This document shows positions 44,614-54,028 of a DNA stretch of 64,000 nucleotides, one piece after another. The notes under the pieces are model-generated. The model saw nothing but the letters and a program-made list of their open reading frames with translations. It was not told the origin of the DNA and searched no databases. The DNA comes from Roseateles oligotrophus (lineage in GTDB: Bacteria > Pseudomonadota > Gammaproteobacteria > Burkholderiales > Burkholderiaceae_C), in the NCBI RefSeq assembly GCF_025717515.1, contig NZ_JAJIRN010000003.1:558001-622000 (forward strand), written 5' to 3'. The first letter of the stretch is position 1; every line of letters starts with the position of its first letter. The position numbers and the translations under genes were made by a program.

Positions 44614-45195
44614 TCAGCCCATCGGACGGACGCCAATCAAGGCCGCGTGACCCCAAAACGCGAAGCCTGCCCAAGCCAGCGCGCCTATCCCGATCGCTAC
44701 TGCGGTGCCGCTGGAACTGGCCGCCAGCAGGGCGGGCGGATTGGCGCGATCACGCTGGCGGGCGGCCCGAAAGCACAGCACGGCCCAGACCAAAAAGCCA
44801 CCAAACAGCAGCAAGTCGGCCAGATTGTTGTTGGCCAACAGGTGCGCCAATGCCCAGACCTTGATGCCCAGCACCATCGGGTGACGCAACTTGGTTTTGA
44901 TCGCGTTGCGCGGCACATAGGCGGCGGCCAGCATGACGAAGGCAATCAGCGTCAGCAGCGCGGCCAGATGATTCATGCCTTTGGGCGTGACCCACAAGAT
45001 CTGCGGACTCTGCCGCGCCAAGCCGTATCCCCAAACAATCAAAGCAAAACCGAGGATGGACAGCACCGTATAGCCTAGCTTCCACGTCGCCTCACCGCGC
45101 TGCCGCAGCTGCGCACTGCGCCAATCATTGGCGAAGATGCGTACCGAGTGCACACCCAAAAAAATCAACAGACCCAAGACCAATTCGAGCATCAA
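44614..45195 (-). CDS. NnrU-family membrane protein
   Basis: 193 aa, about six hydrophobic segments, starting MMLELVLGLLIFLGVHSVRI. The block LRHPMVLGIKVWALAHLLAN is the NnrU/MddA-type signature. NnrU is linked to nitric oxide and nitrite reduction in denitrifiers; related proteins methylate thiols (MddA). It is upstream of the FNT gene on the same strand (211 nt apart) and divergent from an M24 peptidase gene. Confidence 0.85.
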   Translation of the reverse strand: MMLELVLGLLIFLGVHSVRIFANDWRSAQLRQRGEATWKLGYTVLSILGFALIVWGYGLARQSPQILWVTPKGMNHLAALLTLIAFVMLAAAYVPRNAIKTKLRHPMVLGIKVWALAHLLANNNLADLLLFGGFLVWAVLCFRAARQRDRANPPALLAASSSGTAVAIGIGALAWAGFAFWGHAALIGVRPMG

Positions 45196-45250
45196 AATCT
45201 CTCCGAGCGGCGACGCTGCCGCAGCCTCGCTTTGTACGCGATGTTGGCTT

Positions 45251-45285
45251 ACTCAATTAAGATATTATTCAAATATATTTAACGG
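45251..45285. promoter_or_regulatory. AT-rich divergent promoter region
   Basis: The 98-bp gap between the divergent NnrU-like and M24 genes holds a strikingly AT-rich stretch (TTAAGATATTATTCAAATAT) with an imperfect dyad and TATTAT/TATATT elements, in otherwise GC-rich DNA. It probably contains both promoters and possibly an operator. Box assignment is not secure. Confidence 0.4.
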
Positions 45286-45293
45286 AGTGCGTG

Positions 45294-46505
45294 ATGACAA
45301 TTGGTGTTGGTGGAAAGAGTGCCGAGGACGCCTTGGCGGGTTTGAGCGACATGATGGACGGCGCTGAACCGATTGCGCTGGCCGAGTACCGCGCCCGCGT
45401 GGCTGCTGCACAGGCCTTGTTGCGTGAGCAGGGGCTTGGCGCGCTGTATGCCCATGCCGGCACGAATATGCGTTACTTCAGCGGTACCGTTTGGTACCCG
45501 AGCGAACGCTTGGTCGGCTTGATCATCCCGGCCGAGGGCGAGCCGCAGTATGTTGCCCCGGCGTTTGAGGAGGGCACGCTGCGAGAGTACATGCAACTGC
45601 CGGGCCAGTTGCATGTTTGGCAGGAGCATGAAAGCCCTTATGCGCTGTGCCGACGCGTGTTGACGCAGGCGGGAATGGACAGCGCGTCTCGCTTGGCTAT
45701 CAGCGAGGACACGCCCTTGTTTGTGATCGACGGCCTGCAGCGCGAGGGCCTGCCTTGGGTGAATGCCAAACCGATCACCGCCGCTTGTCGGATGCGCAAG
45801 TCAGGCGCCGAGATCGCCTTGATGCAGCGAGCCCACGATATGACCATGGCCGTGCACCGTGCCACAGCGAGCATGCTGAGGGCGGGCATCACGACGACCG
45901 AGGTCGAGTCCTTCATCGCTGAGGCGCATCGCAAAGTTGGGGCGCGCGGCTCTTACTTTTGCATCGTGCTGTTCGGCGTGGCCAGTTCCTTCCCGCACGG
46001 GGTCAAGGACGCGCAGACCCTGCGCGACGGCGATGTGGTGTTGATCGACACCGGCTGCCTGGTGCATGGCTATATGTCGGACATCACGCGCACCTATGTC
46101 TATGGCGAGCCGACCGCGCGCCAGCGCGAGATCTGGGTGCTGGAAAAAGCGGCACAGGCCGCAGCGTTTGCGGCCGCGCAATTGGGCACCCCGTGCCGAG
46201 ACGTCGACCGCGCCGCGCGAGCGGTTATCAAAGCCGCAGGCTTAGGCCCGGGCTATGAACTGCCCGGCCTGCCGCACCGCACCGGCCATGGTTGCGGCCT
46301 CGATATCCATGAGTGGCCCTACCTGGTCGATAACGATGAAACTCCGCTGGCCGAAGGCATGTGCTTCAGCAACGAGCCGATGATTTGCATGCCGGGCGAA
46401 TTCGGAATTAGGCATGAGGACCATGTCTATATGACCGCCGCCGGGCCACGCTGGTTCAGCCAGCCGGCGCACTCGATCGACGATCCCTTCGGCTTGGCGG
46501 TTTGA
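45294..46505 (+). CDS. M24-family metallopeptidase (Xaa-Pro aminopeptidase/creatinase type)
   Basis: 403 aa from ATG 45294 (GGAG at 45284-45287); GTG at 45291 is an alternative. An N-terminal creatinase domain (about 25-165) precedes the pita-bread catalytic domain. Metal ligands are visible: Asp in VVLIDTGCLVHGYMSDITRT (two Asp), His in GHGCGLDIHEWP, Glu in SNEPM, Glu in RHEDHV. It is expected to cleave an N-terminal residue before proline or a related amide bond. Confidence 0.9.
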   Translation: MTIGVGGKSAEDALAGLSDMMDGAEPIALAEYRARVAAAQALLREQGLGALYAHAGTNMRYFSGTVWYPSERLVGLIIPAEGEPQYVAPAFEEGTLREYMQLPGQLHVWQEHESPYALCRRVLTQAGMDSASRLAISEDTPLFVIDGLQREGLPWVNAKPITAACRMRKSGAEIALMQRAHDMTMAVHRATASMLRAGITTTEVESFIAEAHRKVGARGSYFCIVLFGVASSFPHGVKDAQTLRDGDVVLIDTGCLVHGYMSDITRTYVYGEPTARQREIWVLEKAAQAAAFAAAQLGTPCRDVDRAARAVIKAAGLGPGYELPGLPHRTGHGCGLDIHEWPYLVDNDETPLAEGMCFSNEPMICMPGEFGIRHEDHVYMTAAGPRWFSQPAHSIDDPFGLAV

Positions 46506-46619
46506 GGGGTTTCAAAGCCCGGTGGGCCGCCAAGCTTCGCTCAGTAATGCAGAGTTGGCACGGAATCTGCTAAAGCTAACCAACTACGGTTGTCTCCTCC
46601 ACCGCCCCTGGGTGGATTT

Positions 46620-46653
46620 AAGCCTCAGGCCTTGTGCCTGGGGCTTCTTTTTT
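46620..46653 (+). terminator. Terminator after the M24 peptidase gene
   Basis: AAGCCTCAGGC, loop CTTGT, GCCTGGGGCTT followed by CTTTTTT: 11-bp stem with one G-U pair. The remaining 339-nt gap to the DHH gene shows nothing else recognisable. Confidence 0.85.
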
Positions 46654-46844
46654 GGGCGCTGCCGGACACCTAACGCTTGCTTTTGGTGCACAGCTATTGA
46701 CTGGCGCACCACGCGAATCAGCTGCGCCCGATTCTGCTACCTTGACCAAGATCAGAAAGTTTTGTTTCCGCAGGCAGGCAGCTTTGCCTATCATTGCAGG
46801 CATAGGGGCAAGTCTTGCACCTCTTATTGAAGCCGGAGCGTTCC

Positions 46845-47783
46845 ATGGAATCAGCCAAGCAGAAGTTTCGCCTCGTCACCCGCAGCGACTTTGACGGACT
46901 CGTTTGCGCCGTGCTGCTGAATGAGTTGCAACTGATTGACGACATTTTGTTCGTCCATCCCAAGGACATGCAAGACGGCAAGGTGCCGATTACCGGACGC
47001 GACATCACCACCAATCTGCCCTATGTGGCGGCAGCGCATTTGGTCTTTGATCATCACGAGTCGGAGACGGTCCGCAATACCGGCGAGCGCCCGAACCACA
47101 TCATCTTGGCCGATGCCCCGTCGGCGGCGCGCGTGGTCTATGACCATTACGGCGGCAAGGCGACCTTCCCCCGCATCAGCGACGCAATGATGGACGCCGT
47201 TGACAAGGCCGATTCGGCGCAGTTCAGCCGCGAGGAAATCCTCAATCCGAGCGATTGGCCGCTCTTGAACTATCTGATGGACTCGCGCACCGGGCTGGGT
47301 CGGTTTCGTGACTTCCGCATCAGCAATTACACGTTGATGATGGATCTGATCAAGTACTGCGCCGACCACGACATCGACGAAATTCTGGCCCTGCCCGATG
47401 TGAAGGAGCGGGTCGAGTTGTACTTCGAACAAACGGCCCGCGCCAAGGAGCAGATCGGCCGTTGCACGACCGTGCATGGCAAGCTGGCGGTACTGGACCT
47501 GCGCCGCGAAGAAACCATTTGGGCAACCAATCGTTTCATGATCTATGCGATGTACCCGCAGACCAATATCTCCATCCATGTGTTGTGGGGCGTGCAAAAG
47601 CAGAACACCGTCTTCGCTACCGGCAAATCGATCCTGGATCGCAGCAGCCGCAGCAATGTGGGGGAGCTGATGCTTGAATATGGTGGCGGCGGCCATCACG
47701 CGGCCGGTACCTGCCAAATCGACAATGACCGTGCCGATACGGTGTTGCGGGAACTGATCGCGAAGATCAACCAGGATGGCTGA
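46845..47783 (+). CDS. DHH/DHHA1-family phosphoesterase
   Basis: 312 aa from ATG 46845 (RBS CGGAG); the upstream in-frame ATG at 46815 is less likely. DHH motifs: TRSDFDGLVCAVLLNE, FDHHES and DAVDKADSAQF. The DHHA1 nucleic-acid binding end is GGGGHHAAGTCQI. The family includes the nanoRNase/pAp phosphatase NrnA and exopolyphosphatase-like enzymes; the precise substrate is not determined. It is followed by a kinase gene 60 nt downstream. Confidence 0.88.
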   Translation: MESAKQKFRLVTRSDFDGLVCAVLLNELQLIDDILFVHPKDMQDGKVPITGRDITTNLPYVAAAHLVFDHHESETVRNTGERPNHIILADAPSAARVVYDHYGGKATFPRISDAMMDAVDKADSAQFSREEILNPSDWPLLNYLMDSRTGLGRFRDFRISNYTLMMDLIKYCADHDIDEILALPDVKERVELYFEQTARAKEQIGRCTTVHGKLAVLDLRREETIWATNRFMIYAMYPQTNISIHVLWGVQKQNTVFATGKSILDRSSRSNVGELMLEYGGGGHHAAGTCQIDNDRADTVLRELIAKINQDG

Positions 47784-47842
47784 TGCGCTTTGAGTATCAG
47801 TTAGCAGCTGCTGTTCTATTTTCGCTTGGCCACTGAGCGTTC

Positions 47843-49777
47843 ATGCCAAACAGTGTGAACCTGAACGAACGACCAGTGAGCAAGGCCCAAGCAATGGTGT
47901 TCTCTGACTATATTCACCCCAGTCTCCATCGTGAGTTGCGCAAGCATGGGCTGGCGCTGGCGGTGCTGTCGGCGCTACTGCTTCTATGCTGGCTTGCGCC
48001 CTCGCAGCAGATGTTCAAGGGTCTGGCGGGCTACCCGCCGATCCACACCATGCTTGAAACGGCCGCAATCTGTGTCGCGGGTTTGGTCTTCGCGACAGCC
48101 TGGAATGCATACAGTGCCGGTCGGGCTTCCGGCAATCTATTCCTGTTGGCCTGTGCCTTCCTCGGCGTCGGCCTGCTTGATCTCGCGCATATGTTGTCGT
48201 ATGCCGGTATGCCCGACTTTGTGACGCCCAATGGCGCCGAAAAAGCCATCAATTTCTGGCTAGCCGCCCGCAGCATGGCGGCCTTGGCTTTGCTGGCGGT
48301 GGCCGCCCGCCGCTGGCCCGCGCCGGCCACCAAGGCAGGCCGCTATGCCATCTTGCTGGCGCTGATTGGCTGGGTGGGCGTGGTCCACGGGGTGTTTCTG
48401 TTTCGACCCGAATGGATGCCCCGCACCTTCATCGTCGGCCAGGGCTTGAGCGCCTTCAAGCTGGGTTTTGAGTACACGCTGATCGCCATCAATCTGCTCA
48501 CCGCCGCGCTGTTGTTGCGGCGTATGAGCAGCCCGTCGATGGTTAACGCGCCGGCTTTTCTCGGCGTGGTGCTCGCGATGGCCATGAGCGAGTTTTTTTT
48601 CACGCTCTACGGTGATGTCACCGATGGCTTCAATCTAATGGGGCACCTCTACAAAATCGTCTCCTATCTGTTCTTGTACAAGGCGGTCGTGGTGGCTGCG
48701 ATCGAACGCCCTTACCTCGAGCTCGACGCCTTGCATGGTCGGCTGCAGGCGACGCTGGCGGCGGTGCCTCATCAGGTCTTCGAGGTGGACCTGACGGGCC
48801 GCGTGCTTGAGCACCATACGCCGGCACATGTGGACGCGATGCTGTTGGCGCCGCCGGGGCGGGGCTCAATCATTGCCTGCACGCTCGATGAGCTGCTGCC
48901 TGCCGAGAGCGTCGGGCAGTTGAGCGCGGCGTTGCAAGAGGCACTTAGCCGTGGCTTTTCTTATGGCCGCGAAATGGCGCTGGTGTCGAGCGAGGGCTTG
49001 CGCTGGTTCGGGCTTTCGGTGGCACGCAAGGCAGCGTTGCCGGGCGAACCCGAGGCGCTGGTGGTGCTGACATGCGATGTCACCGAACGCATACAGGCGC
49101 AACAAGATTTGGAAACCTCGCTCAGAGAGAAAAATGCGCTGCTGCTCGAGGTCCATCACCGGGTCAAAAACAATTTGCAGGTCATCAGCAGCCTGCTTCG
49201 TCTGGAGAGCGGGCGCAGCAAACATGCGCCGACCAAGACCGTGCTGCAAGACATGCAGGGCCGGGTGCGCGCCATGGCCTTGTTGCATGAAACCATTTAC
49301 CGCAAGGGCACGTTCGCGGCCATCGACCTGGGCAGCTATGTGCGGGAAATCGCCGCAGACGCCTTGAAAATGCAGCAGCTGACGCCGGGAGCGGTTCAAT
49401 TGCGGCTCGAGTTGGGTTCGGTGCTGATCGGGCTGGATCAGGCCACGCCCTGCGCCATGTTGATCAATGAACTGCTGTCCAACAGCCTCAAGCATGGCTT
49501 CCCCGAAGGCCGCTGCGGCGAGATCTGCATTTCGCTGAACCCCTTGGAAGAAGAACGGCATTGGCGATTGCGACTGAGCGACAACGGGCTCGGCTTTCCC
49601 GCCGATTTGGAGCTCAGGCGCAGTCGGTCCTTGGGCCTGCAACTGGTGGGCGATCTGGCCGGTCAGATGGGCGGCAAGCTACAGGTGGGCGAGGGGCCGC
49701 AGGCCGTCTTCACGGTGGACTTCAGGGCCGAATTACCTGTGCCGCTGGCGATCAAGCTCGCCGGTGACAGGCAATAG
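47843..49777 (+). CDS. Membrane-bound sensor histidine kinase (MASE3, PAS, HisKA_2)
   Basis: 644 aa. Residues about 35-290 contain seven or eight hydrophobic helices of MASE3 type (ALAVLSALLLLCWLAPSQQM; LLDLAHMLSYAGMPDF). A PAS domain follows (about 305-420, QVFEVDLTGRVLEHHTP). The HisKA_2 box has His438/His439 (LLLEVHHRVKNNLQVISSLL), then an HWE/HisKA_2-type ATPase domain with ELLSNSLKHGFPEG and LSDNGLGFPADLE. Such kinases often feed stress or light responses. No response regulator is adjacent. Confidence 0.9.
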   Translation: MPNSVNLNERPVSKAQAMVFSDYIHPSLHRELRKHGLALAVLSALLLLCWLAPSQQMFKGLAGYPPIHTMLETAAICVAGLVFATAWNAYSAGRASGNLFLLACAFLGVGLLDLAHMLSYAGMPDFVTPNGAEKAINFWLAARSMAALALLAVAARRWPAPATKAGRYAILLALIGWVGVVHGVFLFRPEWMPRTFIVGQGLSAFKLGFEYTLIAINLLTAALLLRRMSSPSMVNAPAFLGVVLAMAMSEFFFTLYGDVTDGFNLMGHLYKIVSYLFLYKAVVVAAIERPYLELDALHGRLQATLAAVPHQVFEVDLTGRVLEHHTPAHVDAMLLAPPGRGSIIACTLDELLPAESVGQLSAALQEALSRGFSYGREMALVSSEGLRWFGLSVARKAALPGEPEALVVLTCDVTERIQAQQDLETSLREKNALLLEVHHRVKNNLQVISSLLRLESGRSKHAPTKTVLQDMQGRVRAMALLHETIYRKGTFAAIDLGSYVREIAADALKMQQLTPGAVQLRLELGSVLIGLDQATPCAMLINELLSNSLKHGFPEGRCGEICISLNPLEEERHWRLRLSDNGLGFPADLELRRSRSLGLQLVGDLAGQMGGKLQVGEGPQAVFTVDFRAELPVPLAIKLAGDRQ

Positions 49778-49866
49778 AGCGGGCCCGACAAAACGTTCTT
49801 GAAGCGCTGCGCAAGATCGACTGACCTGGCCCAGTGGCGAATCAAAAGACTTGCGAGAATCTGCGC

Positions 49867-51372
49867 ATGAATGAAACCTGCAAAAACCTCCTGACCACGC
49901 TGGGCATCGCCGGCGCCTCCTACACCGAGGGCACGCTGCCGGTGCACTCGCCGATCGATGGTGCCCGGATCGGCTTGGTCCAAGAGGCCAGCGCTGCCGC
50001 TATGCATGTGGCGGTCGGCTGTGCCCTGCAAGCCCAGCAAGAATGGCGCCATCTGCCGGCACCGCGCCGCGGTGAATTGGTGCGGCTGTTCGGCGCCGAG
50101 TTGCGCGCCCACAAAAGCGAGTTGGCTGCCTTGGTGGCGATCGAAGCCGGCAAGGTCACGAGCGAGGGCTTGGGTGAGGTGCAGGAGATGATAGACATCT
50201 GCGACTTCGCCGTGGGGCTAAGTCGTCAGCTGCACGGGCTCACAATTGCCTCCGAGCGACCCGGCCACCGGATGATGGAGCAATGGTTGCCGCTGGGCGT
50301 CGTCGGCATCATCTCGGCCTTCAACTTTCCGGTCGCGGTATGGGCCTGGAACGCCGCGCTGGCGCTGGTCTGCGGCAATAGCTGCGTCTGGAAGCCGAGC
50401 GAGAAAACGCCGCTGACGGCCTTGGCGACGCAGGCCTTGTTCGAGCGAGCGGTGGCGAAGTTCGGCAGCGCGCCGGCGCATTTGTCTCAAGTGTTGAATG
50501 GCGGGGCGGCGCTCGGCGAGGCGATGGCCGATGACGCCCGCGTGGCCTTGGTTTCGGCCACCGGTTCGACGCGCATGGGGCGCGCCGTCGGGCCCCGCGT
50601 GGCGGCGCGCTTTGGCCGCTGCCTGTTGGAGCTAGGCGGCAATAACGCCATCATCGTCGCCCCCTCAGCCGACCTGGATCTGGCCCTGCGCGGCATCTTG
50701 TTCGGCGCCTATGGCACAGCCGGCCAGCGTTGCACGACGACGCGGCGCGTCATCATTCACGCCAGCATTCATGCCGAACTGCTGGCGAGGCTGGAGCGGG
50801 CTCGAGCGTCCTTGCTTGTCGGCAATCCGCTTGAGGCGGGCGCACTGATCGGGCCGCTGATCGATGGCGCCGCATTTGCTGCGATGGAATCGGCTTTGGC
50901 CGCCGCGCGCGAGCAGGGCGGCGAGGTGCATGGAGGCGGCCGTGCCCTGGCGCAAGCCTATCCGCAAGCCTGGTATGCGCGGCCGGCGCTGGCCGTCATG
51001 CCGGCGCAAACGGCGGTGGTCAAGCAGGAGACCTTCGCGCCGATCTTGTATGTGCTGAAGTACCAGAGCCTGGAAGAAGCCATTGCCTTGCAAAACGATG
51101 TGCCGCAGGGTTTGTCATCGGCCATCTTCACCAATGATCTGCGCGAGGCTGAAATCTTCATGGCGGCGGGCGGCTCCGACTGCGGCATTGCCAACGTCAA
51201 TATCGGCACCTCGGGGGCCGAGATCGGCGGTGCTTTCGGCGGCGAGAAGGAAACCGGCGGCGGCCGCGAATCGGGCTCCGATGCTTGGCGCGCCTATATG
51301 CGCCGGACCACCAACACCATCAACTACTCGCGCGATTTACCATTGGCGCAAGGCGTTAGGTTTGATGTCTAG
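49867..51372 (+). CDS. amaB: Aldehyde dehydrogenase, ALDH7 type (L-piperidine-6-carboxylate dehydrogenase)
   Basis: 501 aa from ATG 49867; GTG 49834 is an alternative. NAD-binding and catalytic motifs: ISAFNFPVAVWAWNAALALV, LLELGGNN with the general-base Glu, GTAGQRCTTTRR with the nucleophile Cys. The ALDH7 fingerprint NIGTSGAEIGGAFGGEKETG is followed by GGRESGSDAWRAYMRRTT. This subgroup oxidises aminoadipate semialdehyde (piperidine-6-carboxylate) in lysine/pipecolate catabolism. No other lysine genes are visible. Its 3' end overlaps the convergent MocR gene by 4 nt. Confidence 0.85.
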   Translation: MNETCKNLLTTLGIAGASYTEGTLPVHSPIDGARIGLVQEASAAAMHVAVGCALQAQQEWRHLPAPRRGELVRLFGAELRAHKSELAALVAIEAGKVTSEGLGEVQEMIDICDFAVGLSRQLHGLTIASERPGHRMMEQWLPLGVVGIISAFNFPVAVWAWNAALALVCGNSCVWKPSEKTPLTALATQALFERAVAKFGSAPAHLSQVLNGGAALGEAMADDARVALVSATGSTRMGRAVGPRVAARFGRCLLELGGNNAIIVAPSADLDLALRGILFGAYGTAGQRCTTTRRVIIHASIHAELLARLERARASLLVGNPLEAGALIGPLIDGAAFAAMESALAAAREQGGEVHGGGRALAQAYPQAWYARPALAVMPAQTAVVKQETFAPILYVLKYQSLEEAIALQNDVPQGLSSAIFTNDLREAEIFMAAGGSDCGIANVNIGTSGAEIGGAFGGEKETGGGRESGSDAWRAYMRRTTNTINYSRDLPLAQGVRFDV

Positions 51373-52778
51373 GCCAGCGCGGCCAATCGCCTGATACCCT
51401 CGGTCGCCAAGGTCGAGGGCAGCGTGAAGGCGAGCCGAAGGTGATCATCGCCGCCCCCATCCACGGCCAAGGCGCTGCCCGGCGTCAGGCGAACATTGAG
51501 TGTTTCGGCGCGCGCGACCAGCTCGCCCGCGCGCGGCCCATGCGCCGGCAGCTTGACCCACAGGAACAGGCCACCCTCCGGCGCGCGCGCCTGCCAATCG
51601 GGCAGATGCTCATGCAGTGCTTGCAGCATGGCCTGACTTTGCTCTTGCAGGCCGGAGCGACGCGGGGCTATCAGCGCGTCCAGGCGGTCGAATAGGTCGC
51701 AAGCGATGGCGCCGGACAAGCTGCTGCTGGCGATGTCGGCGCAAACCTTGGCTCGGCGCAGTTGCTCGTAGAGGGCGGCAGTGGGCGCACGCAGCCAGCC
51801 AATCCGCAGACCCGCCCAGAGCGTTTTAGACAGGCTGCCAATGTGTATGACCGCAGCACCCGGGGCCGGCAGCAGCGGCCTTGGCGCGCTATTGAAATGC
51901 AGGTCGGCGAGCGAATCGTCGAGCAGCAACAGACTGCCGCTGCGCGCTGCGGCGCGGCCCAAGCGGGCGCAGGCGCTGGCCGACCAAGTGGTTCCGGTCG
52001 GATTGTGCAGGCCGGGGCAGACATAGCTCAGCTTGGGCCGCAGTCGCTCCAACGTATCGATAAAACCCTGCGCATGGGCGCCCCGAGGGCGCACCGGCAC
52101 GCCGAGCAGGCGCGCGCCACTGGCTCGGAAAACATCAACCGCGCCAAAGTAGTTGGGGTCCTCGAGCAAGACGAGATCGCCCGCCCCAAGGTATTGCAGG
52201 GCCAGCAGGCTGATCGCTTGTTGCGCGCCGGTGCACACCAGCAACTGCTCCGGCGTCGTCGGCAGGCCCTGGGCGCAGTAGCGCGCCGCGATGCGTTTGC
52301 GCAGGGCCAGCATGCCTTCGGGCTGGTAGGCGCCCTCGCGCAAGATCAGGCGCATGCCGCTGTCACTGGGCATTAGCCAAGCCGGATCGGGCACGGCGGT
52401 CGCCAGCGAAAAATCGATCCAGGGCAGCAGATCGGCAGCGCGGGGGCGTGCCAATGCGGGGCTGCCCATGCGGGTATGCCGTTTGGCGGAAGCGATATGG
52501 CCGGGCGGCCCGCTGCTGACCGATGTGCCTTGACCCTGGCGCGCTGTGATCCAGCCGCCCTCGGCGAGGCGCGAGTAGGCCGCCACGATGGTGCTGCGGC
52601 TCAGGCTCAGATCGACCGTCAGGCTGCGCTCCGTCGGCAAACGGTCGCCGGGCAGCAGATCGCCGCTCAGGATCAAGCCCCGCAACGCGTCGGCCAGCAA
52701 GGCATAGCGTGGAGCGGCATTGAAGCCGCTGCGCATTGCGGTGCGCAGTTGCCGTGGCAAGTTGATCTGCTTGTTCAA
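51369..52778 (-). CDS. MocR-family regulator (GntR winged helix fused to aminotransferase fold)
   Basis: 469 aa. The N-terminal GntR-type DNA-binding domain (about 20-90) includes GDRLPTERSLTVDLSLSRST. The rest is a class I aminotransferase-like domain with the PLP-Lys context GSLSKTLWAGLRIGWLR and the LLLDDSLADLHF motif. MocR proteins sense PLP or amino-acid-derived ligands. It is divergent from an EamA exporter gene (97 bp apart) and convergent with the ALDH7 gene; it probably regulates the exporter and itself. Confidence 0.92.
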   Translation of the reverse strand: MNKQINLPRQLRTAMRSGFNAAPRYALLADALRGLILSGDLLPGDRLPTERSLTVDLSLSRSTIVAAYSRLAEGGWITARQGQGTSVSSGPPGHIASAKRHTRMGSPALARPRAADLLPWIDFSLATAVPDPAWLMPSDSGMRLILREGAYQPEGMLALRKRIAARYCAQGLPTTPEQLLVCTGAQQAISLLALQYLGAGDLVLLEDPNYFGAVDVFRASGARLLGVPVRPRGAHAQGFIDTLERLRPKLSYVCPGLHNPTGTTWSASACARLGRAAARSGSLLLLDDSLADLHFNSAPRPLLPAPGAAVIHIGSLSKTLWAGLRIGWLRAPTAALYEQLRRAKVCADIASSSLSGAIACDLFDRLDALIAPRRSGLQEQSQAMLQALHEHLPDWQARAPEGGLFLWVKLPAHGPRAGELVARAETLNVRLTPGSALAVDGGGDDHLRLAFTLPSTLATEGIRRLAALA

Positions 52779-52875
52779 GTCCAGTGCTCGTCAATTGGAT
52801 TGCTCTGTTCGGTCCAATCGACCATAGCATGGCGAGGCCGTTTGCTGCACGGTGGAAATGAAAAGAAAGCCGCAG

Positions 52876-53772
52876 ATGAAAGCTATTGAACTTGCCTTGG
52901 CCCTGTTGGTGACCGCCATCTGGGGCCTGAACTTCTCCATCGTCAAGTTGGGCTTGGGCAGCATGGACCCGTTTCTACTGGCCGCGCTGCGCTTCGCGCT
53001 ATGTGCCTTGCCGGCGGTCTTCTTCGTTCCTCGCCCCGCCGTGCATTGGGGCTATCTGGCGATCTACGGCTTGTTCTTCGGGGTCTTGCAATGGGGCCTG
53101 GTGTATGCCGGTATCTATTTCGGCCTGAGCGCAGGGTTGGCCTCGGTCGTGTTGCAGCTTGCGGTGTTTTTCAGCATGGCCGGCGGCATCATGTTCTTCC
53201 GAGAAAAGCTCGCAGCCCCCTTGATCGCAGGCACGACGCTGGCCTTTGCGGGCGTTGCGCTGATTGCCTGGCATACCGAGGGTCGGGGCAGCTTGCTGGG
53301 CCTGAGTCTGGTGCTGCTGGGCGCACTCGCTTGGGCATTCGCCAATGTGACCGTAAAGAAGTCGGGCACGAAGTCGAGCCAGATGTTCGGCTTCATCGTC
53401 TGGGCCAGTCTGGCCGCTCCACTGCCCTTGCTGCTCTTGTCCTGGTTGTTTTCCGGGCCCGAAAAAATAGTCTTGTCCTTGGCGAGCATTGATCGGATGG
53501 CGCTGTTCTCGATTGCATTTCAGGTTTATCCGACCACACTCTTCGGCTATGCGATTTGGAACCATCTGCTCCGAAAGTATCCGGTCTCGAGCGTTGCGCC
53601 GCTGGCCTTGCTGGTGCCGGTGTTTGGCATGTTGAGCGCGATGCTGATCTTCGATGAGGCTCTGCCGGCTTACAAATTGGCTGCGCTGTTGTTGATTCTG
53701 ACTGGCTTGATCGTCAACGGGTTTGGCGGCAAAGCGTGGCAAGCGGCCCGGCTTGGTTTTCGGCGCGCATGA
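52876..53772 (+). CDS. eamA: EamA/DMT-family exporter (cysteine/O-acetylserine exporter-like)
   Basis: 298 aa from ATG 52876 (MKAIELALALLVTAIWGLNF); ATG 52858 and GTG 52852 are alternatives. Ten membrane helices in two EamA repeats. The wording of the first helix, the AGLASVVLQLAVFF block and the end (LAALLLILTGLIVNGFGG) closely follow E. coli EamA, which exports O-acetylserine and cysteine. Pairing with a divergent MocR regulator suggests amino-acid efflux control. Confidence 0.88.
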   Translation: MKAIELALALLVTAIWGLNFSIVKLGLGSMDPFLLAALRFALCALPAVFFVPRPAVHWGYLAIYGLFFGVLQWGLVYAGIYFGLSAGLASVVLQLAVFFSMAGGIMFFREKLAAPLIAGTTLAFAGVALIAWHTEGRGSLLGLSLVLLGALAWAFANVTVKKSGTKSSQMFGFIVWASLAAPLPLLLLSWLFSGPEKIVLSLASIDRMALFSIAFQVYPTTLFGYAIWNHLLRKYPVSSVAPLALLVPVFGMLSAMLIFDEALPAYKLAALLLILTGLIVNGFGGKAWQAARLGFRRA

Positions 53773-53837
53773 GGCCGGGCCTGGCGGAGTTTTGGTCGGT
53801 TTTATGAGTCTTGTCTCGATTCCCCGAAAACTGATGC

Positions 53838-53843
53838 TATAGT
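53838..53843 (+). promoter_or_regulatory. Likely -10 box of the tRNA-Leu promoter
   Basis: TATAGT 26 nt upstream of the tRNA. The nearest -35-like element, TTGTCT at 53811-53816, is 21 nt away, which is too long, so only the -10 is offered. Confidence 0.35.
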
Positions 53844-53869
53844 CCGGCCTCTTCTCAAGAAGACACCTT

Positions 53870-53954
<85 letters not shown>

Positions 53955-53960
53955 AACAAG

Positions 53961-53989
53961 AAAGGCCAGCACGCAAGTGCTGGCCTTTT
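53961..53989. terminator. Terminator after tRNA-Leu
   Basis: AAAGGCCAGCAC, tetraloop GCAA, GTGCTGGCCTTTT: a 12-bp perfect stem 7 nt after the tRNA. A-rich on the other side, so it may also stop the convergent GGDEF-EAL gene. Confidence 0.93.
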
Positions 53990-54028
53990 GCGTTTGGGGC
54001 TCGGGAAGCAAGGGCCTTGCGTGCTTGC

